Shown: positions 36,601 through 49,200 of the stretch, one piece after another
How positions within the stretch are numbered: the stretch's first letter is position 1
How the letters are laid out: each line of letters begins with the position of its first letter
Source: Chloranthus sessilifolius
Taxonomy: Eukaryota; Streptophyta; Magnoliopsida; Chloranthales; Chloranthaceae
Length of the DNA: 64,000 nt
Reading direction: 5' to 3'
Assembly: GCA_021018995.1 (NCBI GenBank)
Contig: CM037584.1
Coordinates: 143,733,317-143,797,316, forward strand
Program-made: the position numbers and the translations under genes
Notes under the pieces: generated by a model
Databases searched by the model: none
Seen by the model: only the letters and a program-made list of their open reading frames with translations
Told to the model about the DNA's origin: nothing

Positions 36601-39600
36601 ATCCGTTTTGTCATTGAATAAGCATGAACTTAGAATAAGATTTAAGATGTGAATGTGTAAGTGTGCGTGTGTGATTTGAAGAATGTGCTGTGATGTGAAA
36701 AACCACTTAAGCTTTGTTTTGACAATGTGACAATACATGGAATCCTTCGCGATTCATTCCGATCAATGTGTGTGAAAGAATGTGTTTTAACTCTCAATTA
36801 TAACTATAATTATCACGTTTCACGACGATAAGCTATCTATATTGCACGATGATTTAAGGTTAAATGTGTGAATACCCTACCGACGCAAGAAGATATACAA
36901 TCACATGTGGATATCCATGATCGGTATGCGGGATATCCGTACAACCTTTGCGATCCAGTGTGATCTTGTGAATTCTACTGGCCAATGGTATTTGTGTTTG
37001 GCACAAGTGTCCATTTTTGGGACCTTGAGCACCATGTGAAAATGGTTCATTTGATCAATGATGGTGGGTATTCAATCGGGGGCTCGATCGTATATATGCT
37101 TGAGGGACTATTTAAGTGAAGCATTTTAAGTTTCCTTTCTTGTGTTACATAAATCAGTAGAAGAACATGTGATGAGCTTTTCAACTAAGAGAAATGCCTT
37201 CAATTCATTCAATTATCCTGGTAATTGCATATGGTTATGAGAAAATCTTATTGCGTTTATGTCATGAAGTATATGCTTTTGTCAAGATGTGCATGCTATT
37301 AGTATTTCCCTACTAAGCTTATGTTGTTAGCTCATTCCTCGACTATACGTCATAGGTATAGGTGATGAGGCTGATGTAGAGGATCCCGTAGAGGAGAATC
37401 CTAATTTCTCTCTACAGGAGGAGCACCTTGGGCCTCATCCTGAGGATTGTTTTCTTTGTGAAAAACACGGGTAGGTCCGGCTTTGGATTAATGGGTTATG
37501 GTATAACTTTTTGGTGATGTAAAGAACATAAATGATGAGATCGTAAGTGTATTATTCTTTTGCAAACCATGTTTCGGTGATGGTCGGCCATCACCGGTGG
37601 TTTTTCTCGGTTCTTCTTCCCACGAGTTTTTACATGGGACTAAAACCGTTATTTTGAGCTTTTGAGAATATAGAATTGGAGATTCATTTTTGTCTATGAT
37701 GACTATATCTGTTTAGCTATGGTTTCCGCTTTGTTTCTGCTTTGCATGTGGATGTGCCAAGTATTTCGTTCGGGGATCGGCCTTAGCGCTGATCCGACGG
37801 TCCGGGTTTTGCGGTTAGGAAATCCGAGCTGTCACAATATTGGACTAGAGCTTATGAGAGTCCACACGTCACCTGATCTAGGTTTTTCACTGCTCTACGT
37901 CCTGAGCTACGAAAGAACTCATCCTTCATTCTGTTGAAGAGGTAAAAGAATGTTATGCTAGAGTGCAAGGGTTGGAAGGGTATATCGACACTCTAACCAA
38001 TGGGCGATCTAGTTCCTCCAATCCCAATTTCAATTTAGTCCTACTGAAATGGTGAATAATACCTATAGTCAATCCTCAAATTCCGTGAATCCTCAGATTG
38101 ACAAGGGTAAAGGAAAATTGATGGAAAATTCTAAGCATGCACCACAACAGTGTTATAAGTGTCAATGCTTTGGTCATTTTGCATCTCACTATCATAGTAA
38201 ATCCTAAACCTTGATTATTCAGGAGGATAACGAGAAAGAGGACAATGAGTTAGAAGTAGAAGTTTATGAACCTACTGAAATGCCAAGTGATGAGGAGGTT
38301 GAAACTCCTGTGAAAACCATAGGTTGTGTTAGGAAGGTTTCTATTCCCGAAGAAAGTGTTGGTAGTGTGTCCGTACCACCTGCGTCGTTAGAATCGGTAG
38401 GAGCCTATCATCATTCTAACTTGCATGAGATTAACGATAAGATTTTATTGAACGATGGAAACACACAAAATTTACTAACACATTGAATTTGTTTAATGAG
38501 TTTAATAATGACAATTTTGTGTTGATTCATGATAGTCCCGAGCATGTGGAACGTTTTCCAATCTTGACAAGAGGTAATGATGATGGCCTAGATTTTCCTC
38601 TAGACAAGGGTAATCATCTGATAGTTGCGGCAGAGGATTTTACACCTATTCTATGTCTAACAACTTTGTCCTTTGCCCAATTCCTTGTTGCCCAAACAAT
38701 CGAATCAAACCCGTTTAACCAATTCATAATTCGTACCCTACCTATGCAATATGAGAGAAGGTTGAATGAGGAGGTTATAGAATTTCCAAATTTCACTACC
38801 AATGCGGGCAAGTATCATGAGTATCTCATAATGTGGAGAGGCAAGCCGAGAGTTGAGCTTCCGAAGTTTGCCATGCGTGGGTTCTACAACTCGTCGAGGA
38901 GAATTGACGGGGACATCTCACGGTACAAGACGGATGGAAAGTATTAAGGAGAAAGCAACAAGAGAACACAAGGGAGTAAGAAGAAAAGGAAACAAAGTTC
39001 TTCAACATATGACGAACGCCCGTGGCATTTGATGGATGTCTGTAGATCCAGAATGGATGTCTGCCACATTCGGACGGACATCCGTGATTTTGAGGCTTTC
39101 TATTTTGTGCACGTCGTAGACGACGGACATCCCTGAATAGAGGACGGATGTCCACGAGTCTCATTTGCAAGTTGACAAAATTACGAGTTTTAGGACAAAA
39201 CTTGCCGTTTTAGAGTTTTAGTTGCTTTAGGACTTTCTTATTTCGAATTTATGTTTATTTAGGGTTTTCTTAGCCTATATAAAGGCATGCAAAGACTTTA
39301 TTTTTGTTAGTTGATGATTAATGAAAATGAGAGTTGCTTTGTGCAAACCTTAGAGATGAGTTTTCACCTAAGAGAGCGAATCTTTCAAAACTCGAGGAGT
39401 GAATTTTCGTTTATCGTGCGCTTGGTGTGAAGCCGACGTACATCCTTGGTGTGAAGCCTTGGAACCCAATCTTTTTATTTTGTCTTTTTAATTATTATCA
39501 GGTAATTATTTTCCTTATTTCCTGTGGTAAAATCAAAAACGCAAAATCCCTAGTTAATTAGTTTTTGGAACTTTGGTCACACCTCATTAATTGATATAGT

Positions 39601-40233
39601 ACGATTTCCCCTTTGATTGAATTAACCCTTTGGGCCTTTAATTCTTCAATTCCTAGAAGCGTTGAGAGACGATATCGTAATTGTCGCCTGGTGCCCTAAA
39701 CTAGAACGAAACTCGAGTTCCCTCAACGGAGCCGTTTCTCTAGATCAAAATTTTTTAATGCATGTGAGCGCTAGAATTGATTCAACCTAATTGTTTTAAT
39801 TAAATCTGTTAAACTATTTGATGTGGTTGGAAAGTTTTGAATATTTCCGCTGTTCAATTTAATCTGAAATTAATCCCAAATTCGCATAATTAGGGTTTTA
39901 GCATTTATCCTACATCAGAGCCCTAACTTACTAGCCAACCCTTGCCTATTTTTCATTACAACTAGGCTATGTCGTAGTGCATTGCGTACAGGGAATGCCC
40001 TAGCCATCCTTTCCTACTTCTCGCTGCAATGGGTTTGTAGCGCGTCGCTTTTAGGGGATGCCCTATCCAATCCTTGCCTGTTTCTCACTGCAACTGGGAT
40101 CCCTTGCAGCGTGTTGCTTAAAATAGTGGACGTCTTAGCCAACCCAAGCCTATTTCTCACTACAACCAGGCCCGTTACAATGTGTTGCCTAAAACAGGGG
40201 ACGCCATAGCCAACCCTTGCCTATTTTTCACTG

Positions 40234-40276
<43 letters not shown>

Positions 40277-43200
40277 GCTTAAGACGGGGGATGCCCTAGC
40301 CAACCCCTTACCTACTTTTGACTACCATCGAGATCCGTTGCAGTGCGTCGCTAGCAGGGACGCTGCAAAACGCGTGTTCGTAATATGTCTCATCATAGGG
40401 ATTTGGACTGGTTTTTTACGGATGAGTGCCAACATAACACTAACCTCCTCCTTTATCATCCAGGCTTGGGACCAGCAATGGCGGTGTTGGAGGTTGCTAT
40501 TTTAGTAACATCTGTGATATAAAGTTTATGTTAGGGTGCTGCAGGTTTCTAATTTAAGAGTTTAAGTTAGTTTTGTATAGTATCTAAGCAATCAACATGT
40601 AAATTTTTTTAGCTAAATGAAGTTTATCTTAAGTTGATAGGTTATATTTTTCAATAGAGGGGTGTAGAAATGAAGGGAGAAGGAGCAACAGTATGGTGTT
40701 GCAGACATTTTATTTTTCTTGGTCAAATTGCATGTGCTTCACCTGCTGCTACATGATTGTGGGTTTATTGGAATTCAGTCGTGCATAGACTCAACAGTTG
40801 GGATGAGCTATATGCCAGTTTTGCAGGATTAATTAGATTACCACAGGCCTTTATAGTTGCAGGCCCCATTATTGAGTAATTCTAATATGGTATTATGAGA
40901 ATGAAAAACCATTGCAGAAATTTTTTTACTCTCAGAATATCTTAGTTAATTAAATGTTACTTAGATGCCTAATAACCATAAATATGGAAATATGATTTCT
41001 GCAGGTTTTCCACAAGGACATGTTATGTGGAAGATAATCATTGGTGGGTAGCTTATGGTATAATAAATGTTGATCAGTTTAAAGCCCTGCAAAAACGGAA
41101 GATGAGTGAAGGGAAAGCTCTAGGAGACATTAGTGTCTCGATGTAGTCGGACTTGTTATTAAGCATCCAAGATGAACATACTGTTTTGTATATGGAAAGC
41201 ATAGGAAAGGATTGTAATGTTTTTTCCTGTATGCAGATGAAGCTTGACTGCAATTATGAGTTATGACCGTATTGTAGTCAGTGCTCTTAAACAGGAGAGA
41301 TGTCAAACTTGAAGTACTTCACGTAAGTAAAGAATATATCCCCCGAGATATTTCAACATAATGTGCATTTAGAGATTTGAAGCAATGACGCAGAGATTAG
41401 TAGTGAAAAACGTAGTCAGTATATGGGGGAATCACTGATCCCATGAATGGATTGTTTGAGCAAAAATCAGTCGATGCTGGGGTTTGGCATGACTGAGGAG
41501 TTATAGGATTTTTGGTCTGGAGAATGAATGAGTGAAGGAGTTTTATCCATCTCGTAGAGGAAGTAGAAGCTGAGGAGTGATGAGTACGAAACGGTAAAGA
41601 AGAGTTGGATTACGAAGTGAAATTTTCTTCTTTCACCCAACAAAATTTAGAGTTGTTGGAGTTTCAGGGGCAAAGCGGTTATATAAATTGTGAATCTAGC
41701 AAAGATTGTAGGTGCTTACTTTTCCTTGGTGTTGTTGAAGAGATAACAGAGACCAAAGGTGTCAGAAGTTATGTCTAAATTCTACCTCCTTTGCTGGCTT
41801 GCATTACCAAATGAGGATGTAAGTGTGAAGTACATGTTGCCTCCTTCCATGCTATGGTTGGAGATGGAGAGTATCTCATCCTTGAGTTGATGTTTGTGTT
41901 ACTTCTTTGTCTGAAATAGGAAATCAAGTATAAGAACAGTTGGAATATTGGTTTAAGGCATCTAACTAGATACAAAGTTAACTTCATTCACTTAAAATAT
42001 TATTCAAGGGAGTTTACCCAACATGATAATGGATGAGTTTTGTATCCCCATAATTCATGTAAGTGATACATTGATTTTACTTGGCAGAAACACATTTTCA
42101 AGTGCTTACTAAAATAGCGGGTACCATATATAAAGAACTTTAAGTCCATCTCTCAAATGATAGGTTATACGGAGTAAGAACTAGAGACACTATATTTCCG
42201 ACCTCAAATAAATGTGATAAGAGTGACGTTGATAATGATGATGATGTTGACTTGTATTGCTCAAATATTTTTTGGTGAGGTTTAAAATATACTTGATCAT
42301 ATTTTGTTAGAGGGTCATGCCTCTTGGTCTTGTAGATGAACTAACCCATGTGCTAAAAGCACTAAATGCCAAACACCTTGATTTAAAAGTTGGACATTCC
42401 CTCCATATTCTTCGTTGTAATTTTGTGTGCCTACCCCATGCGGTTAAATGATCAGTCCCATATTGGTTTTTATGAGAATATGTGCCTATGTTTAAGGGAT
42501 TAGTTTTCTTTATAATGATGCTGAGATTACTTTCGCGCAATTTGATACATGCTACTGATCCACATGTCCGATTGCGTGGGATGTTGACCTGAGTTGCACA
42601 GCATTGATTGAGCTTGGGCTCGGATGCAATTTCAATTTTTTGGATTCTTGTTTAGTAAATTGATTAATAACTACTTAATAAGTTAATTTTTTACTGTTGT
42701 CTTTGTTATTGGTTAAGATTTAGATACTTGAGAGACGAGAACATTGATTATAGTCACATTATTTTGCGTGAGACAATTAATTAATGCGCTTACTGTTACC
42801 CGTATTCACATGTGCAGGTTTCCATGGCTTAGATTGAATCATTCACTTTAGGGTTTATAAAGAAACTAGAGTTCTATATGAACATACTAATTTTTTTTTA
42901 GCTTTTGTATCTCTTGCTCTCGACACAAATTTATCCTTTTATTTTTAAACTTTTGGATGGAACATGGTTCCTAAGTGGAAGTGGTTAGGATTTCGTCTAT
43001 ATGACTCTCCACCCATTTGGGTGCTGGTAGAGCCGAGGTTGTGTAACTAGGGCCACGAACTACTTTTCTCTCAGTGCTATTATGTTAGGCGTACTGATTG
43101 TAACTTTTTTTTCCTTATAAATTGTCGCATTTCTAAAAATGTTTTCCCTTCAAAAGGCTCCCTTTTACACCCATGCATTATGAATTCCCAGTATACTAGT

Positions 43201-46200
43201 GAGCTTTCAATGGTAGGATGGGAAATGTTATCGGAGAAGTTGTGCTTCTCACGCAATTATCTGATGGGTGAGAAAAGTATAAGTTCTTCACATAGAAGAT
43301 TTGTTTTGCTATATCCTGGAGACTACTTGCTTATGCAGTTAGAAAACTTAATGGGTGGACAAGTAATTTTGGTGAAGGGTATTGGGTTGCGATTCGAAGA
43401 GGCCATTAATTATTTGACTGTATTTATGATATATAACATGCAGCTCTTGTAGTGTATAGTGATTTTGATGGGAATTCTATTTCTAATGAGTCTTTTATTA
43501 TTATTATTATTTTGGATCGGTAAGCATGGTTGTAGGGTCCCTACCCTTTTAAAAAAGAAGACTACAGTCTTGTGAAATTACAAATCAAATCTTCTCTAAA
43601 GCGAGAGAGTAAGTCAGGAGCAATGTCATTATTACTGGTCCATCGCACAACTGTGGCCTTGCTGATTCCTGTTTTCTCCAATAGGTCAGCCTGACCAATC
43701 ACTTCCCTCCAGACATGCTTTATATGATGGATCTGAAGCCTATTCATCAAATCCTTGATTCATTTATAGCATGGCGAGTTTTCCATGGCATTTGTCACTC
43801 TTGCAGCCTGCTACATTACTGGAATCCGACTCGATAATTAGTTTGGATATTTGCATTTTGCCTGCCGTCTTCAACCCAAACCTGATCGCTTCAACTTCTC
43901 CCTCAGTGATGTCATGTGCTTCCGTAGGCCCATGGAAGATATCCACATGATTTCCTTTAACATCCTGAAAAATCCTTCCGATACCATACTTGCCTTCCAT
44001 GCATGATTGGAGGACTATCCACTATTGGTGGTTGACCAGTGTCTGAAAGAAAAGTTTTTCTATCTATTCCTACCATAACTAATTGCTTTAGGTTTTGTAG
44101 AAAGGGAATTCAAATAACACAGGAAATTTTTGTTTGATATTCCTTTTTGTGTTAAACCTCTTTGTTGTGTTAAATTGTGATTGCAATTCTAATAATAACT
44201 ATAATCATGGTAAGTCACAACGGGTTCATCTGAAGCACATGAACTTAAGAGAATTAGTCAGGGATAAAATAAGATACTTATGGAGATAAGGTTACCATAA
44301 AATTTGGTTGACCTGTTGACAAAGGGCATTATGGCATAAGCCAATTGAATCATTGATAATTCCACCCAAGTTGAGGACTAGAAATCCCAGGAATAAAATT
44401 TAATGTGAAACAAACTACTGAGTGATTTGAGGGCGATGCACTAACCTATTTGAGGATAGAATTCTCTGTTTTCATTCCTTTGATGAAGATAGTGGGTGTT
44501 ATATGGTGATGTATCAGGAAGTTAAGGTTTTCCTCTTAACAAAATCTATAGGGTGTACATAGTCACAAAGCACCTGCACCCTTGATAAATACCTATATGA
44601 AGGTGGAAGTATAGCTACTTAATGTGAGAATTTGGTCGATTTTCTAGAACACTCAAGAAACTGCAATAAGAACATGGCCGAAACATGCAAGCTTTAACCA
44701 CTTGAAAACCCCATAAAAGTCTATGTAAAGTACATGTCTTGTCACCAATGAACTTAGTTTTCTTGAACTCCTGTCACCAGGTTTCTGTTAAAAATCTGTG
44801 CTTCTTTAGGGTGCGTTGTAGTTCAAGTTTATAAAAAATATCCCCTTATGCCTAGAAATTCCAGTTATGCCCATTTGTCACATTACTTGATTTTTATGGT
44901 TCAAAATTTATGAACACATGAGGGATTACTATGATGTTTAAAAAAACATATGTGGTCACTTTATAAGACGGCCAATGCTGTTTTGTCTTATATCTGAACT
45001 AAACTGTGTTAAAGAACTGTTTACCCCAAACACCTTGGTTTCAAACTTTGCAATTTTCCTCCATATTTTCATTTCAATCTTTTTGGCCCAAACTATTTGG
45101 CTAAAGTGTTACAGTCCCACATTGTCTGAGATGCTCTTCAGAAAAATCAATTTCACGTCATTTTAACACATGTAAACGTGCTATGTCATGCCAAGATCAA
45201 TCTTGGGTATGAGGCTTGGGACTTAAATCAAATTTCATTTTTTTTGTAAACTTATTCATTAAAACAATTAAATAAATAGTAGTAGTTAACTAGTTGTGAT
45301 TGCCTGTTGGGTTAAATGTAACTTTTGATAGAGAGTTTCAATTATTTTTGACAAAAAGGTGCCTTGGCGCTCCATCTCAAACAGTGATTTTTATATTTTG
45401 CATAATGAATTTATTTGCACGAGAATATCAAACTCAGGTGAATTTTGTTTCTTGATATCATGAGATAAATAGAGAATATTAGCCTAATGTTGTTTCCTGA
45501 AATTTATCCGACTTAAGCATTTTAAAATCGTCCGATTTAAGCATTTTATTTTTGTTAACATCAATTTTTCGCTTTATCTAGGAATATTGTTGCCCCTTCC
45601 TTGGTCTGTCAGAATGAAGATAGCATTTGGCGCTGCAAAAGGGCTAGCTTTTCTTCATGAAGCTGAAAAACCAGTCATCTATCGTGATTTTAAGACGTCA
45701 AATATTTTGCTGGATATGGTTTGTATTCATAAACTCAAATTGGTATGCCTGTTATGCATATTAATATGATTGTTCAATGTCCATTCTCTCATGCATTCTA
45801 GCAACTCACAAGTACCTACTGTTCATTATTTAAGCTGGATAGGGAGGAGAGATCCGAGTTCTTGCCGTGTATTCTGTTTGCCTTACTATGGCTTTGGGAA
45901 ACAGATCTATATTGATAGCCATTTCTTTGTGCAATTGCTTGAGCAAGGGCTTGTAAAGCTAAATAAATACTCTAGTACAGAAACAATAAAAAAAAAAAAC
46001 AGAAACAGATCTATATTGATAGCCATTGCTTTGTGCAATTGCTTGAGCAAGGGCTTGTAAAGCTAAATAAATACTCTAGTACAGAAACAATAAAAAAAAA
46101 TAACACACACACACACACACGCTGATCAAAAGGGATAAGGCCCAGACAGCATCAAATATTATTTATATTAAACTACAACGTCTTTTTTACCTCTTAGAAC

Positions 46201-49200
46201 ATATGCTGATCAATTCTGACCTTCCAACTGTTTGACCACCTCTTTGAGGGGCCATAATCCACAACCAGAACTTTTCAAAGCTGCCCATCTTCAGATGGTT
46301 CACTTGCATTCGGATGGTCTGTCAGGCTTCAATAAACATCCATGAAATGACTATTGATCAAATTGGTAGGAAAAATTTGGTTTAAGTGGTTTTTGTAATG
46401 TGTCCCATCCAAGAGGTGGCAAGGTCCAGACAGGAAATGCCAAAAGAGATTGTTGCATGATCGAATTGACTATTAACTGTGACTGGAACTGCTTCCTTGC
46501 TTACAATGTAAATGTTAAATATACTGAAGAATCTTCCATATAACAAAAAAAAAACAGCCCAGTTTCACGCCATAATGGTTTTTTGTGGAAAGCATAACAA
46601 GTTCTCTTGTAAATGATAGATATTATAGATATATCTATATATTTCTAGTTGAATCCAACAATATGGTTCAACAATATATTAATAGAAAATAATTTTTCCA
46701 TGGTTTAGTAGGCATGCATCTTTTTGGAAGTTATTTTGACAGTGCTACACCTATCACTGAGTGTTTGGGTTGATTTTGCCCTGTCTAATTAGGACTATAA
46801 TGCAAAGCTTTCTGACTTTGGACTTGCCAAAGATGGACCGGTGGGTGATAAATCTCATGTTTCAACTCGCATTATGGGCACGTATGGATATGCAGCTCCC
46901 GAATATATAATGACAGGTAGAGCTTATTCCGTTACCCAAGAATCGTTCCATATTTCTTAATTATTGTTTTTAACTTAGAGTCTTATTCTTTGAAATGATT
47001 CCATTCTGTTTCCATGTTAGTGGAAGGTCATATCAAATTGGTGGCTAATGCTTATAAAAAATAATAGGGTTAGTATTAGGTACGCAAACGGTGCACTAAG
47101 GGCGGTGCACATGCCAATCTCTCGCTGCCAAACTGGTCAAAACTCAGGAGATACACAGATATAAATGAGTGCACAAATAAGTGGAAGTACGTATTTTACC
47201 TTTCAATGATTTTCCGCTCAAATATATTTCTACATCTCCGAGGTTAGCTGAGGGATATTGATCCGTGCCCCTGCCCTTTTTGCATGTGTTGGGCACCTAA
47301 TACCTACTCAGAAATAGTAATGGCATGTCGTAGAATGTAATATCATGGATTTCATCGACCATATATATAAACGATTACGATATGGATATCACATGAATAC
47401 CATGCTCTTATGCGCATCTTTGATTTTGGGAAATGCCAAGAAGTATCCTCACTTCGAGCTATATCTGTATCCAGGTTTGATAGGTGGTTTTGCTAGTTGA
47501 GTGGCCAAAGTGGTAGTGTGTTCAGGTTTTGTGTAGGTAATATCCTGATTTTCATTGTCCATTTTCTATGTTTAGTAGTTTCTCTTTAGTTTATGTTTGA
47601 TAAATCTTAAACCTTCTAGGTCCTTCAACATTCAAGAGTTATTTTTTTTTAAATTGTTACTTTAAATGTTGAATAAGTGAATTTATTAACAATACAGTAT
47701 GTTTCGAGTCACAACAAATGAGGGGGAATACCCTTAGTTACATAATCAGCTGAATCAAAACATAGGCTGTCCCATTAAAACCCCAAAGGTAGAACTTCCA
47801 TCACCCATTTGCTTGGGGATTCCATTTGATAGGTAGAACTTAGGGGCCTTACAAATAGCTCATTCAGGCCTAATCATTAATAAAATACTTTTCAAAATCA
47901 TGATTGCAGAGTAATAGGTTTCAGGCGATCGTTTAATTTACTAACCTATATGGCAACTGAACCAATGTTGTTGTGAGTTTTTTGGTGCCATCATGTTTAG
48001 ATCCATTTCTAGCCAGCCATAGCTCCTAGAAAATCAGCCACGGTATCAACCCACAAACCAGCTGATATTGGCTCTTGCTACATGTCACACAATATATTCC
48101 AGGGAACATGCGATAGATTGAGGGTACAGCAAGATACCAAATCAAGTAGATAAGTGATGCCAAACTGCCGCAGAAATCGAACAGTCCTAGAAGAAATGTT
48201 GGGCAGTTTCTACATCTACGTTACATAGAGAACATATAGAACTAGAGAGGTGTTTATTTGTTTAATCAAGGAGCCCAACAGACAAATAGAAGACATCACT
48301 TTCCACCCGAACACCTTAATTTTCAAAAAGATAGTGTCCCAAATCGATTTCCAACAGCCATCAATAATATTCCCCTCTAATGAGTTTTTATATCACTTTG
48401 GACTTGAAGGACCTAGAGGGGTTAGGTTTCCAAATCAACTTATCTTCACTTGGGCACCAAGAAGTCGAGAGAATTTGATTGGACAAATCAGAGCCAACAC
48501 AGTCCCTCTTCATGCCATCGTTCCATTGGTCTCTAGTCGAACAAGAAGCAATTGTGACATCTTGACTTATACACAAGGAAGCACGGATACTCCATTTTTT
48601 GGCAATGTACTTGTATCGTATCTGTATCGGATATCGATACTTGAGGGATACGACTGCATGTGTATCCTGGGCATTTCCTGAAAAAAAAATTAAAAGAAGA
48701 AATCAGACTACGAGTTTGAGATTTAGGGTTTTTCATAAAAGAAGAAGATGAAATCAGAGGAGCCTACCAGCGTGCAGCCTACCTAATTGAAATCAGTCTC
48801 TATAAGTTTTTTTTTTTTTTTAAATTTCTTTTTCGTTTTATTCTTCGTTTTTTCTTCTTACGCTTATTAACCTAAAATGCACCTAAAAATATATAAAAAA
48901 ATAATTTTAAATACACGTATCCCCCCATATCGTATCCTGATTTTTTGGTAATTGTCGTATCGCCGTACCTGTGTCCCGTGCCCGTGTCCTTGCTTCTTAG
49001 CTTAAAAACTTTGGACAAGAGTGGATAAAGATGGGACAGTCTTCATTTAGCAAGGGGTCCCGAACGACATAAAGGTTCTTCATTTCCAACAAACATTTAC
49101 AATTTAGTAAGTCTAAGATAATGGCACTAAGACTTCCATGTCTTAGATTCACCACAATTTTTGTGGCGTACGATAGGCAAGCATTTTCAATATAGTTTTG

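Noticed and set aside
38805-38870. Chromodomain in the outer gag-only element
   Set aside because: Only a short [10 protein letters not shown] resemblance; the rest of the fold is not visible.
48250-48681. 143-codon + strand frame in intron 5
   Set aside because: It overlaps the antisense LINE zinc-binding region and the inserted repeat; no similarity of its own.
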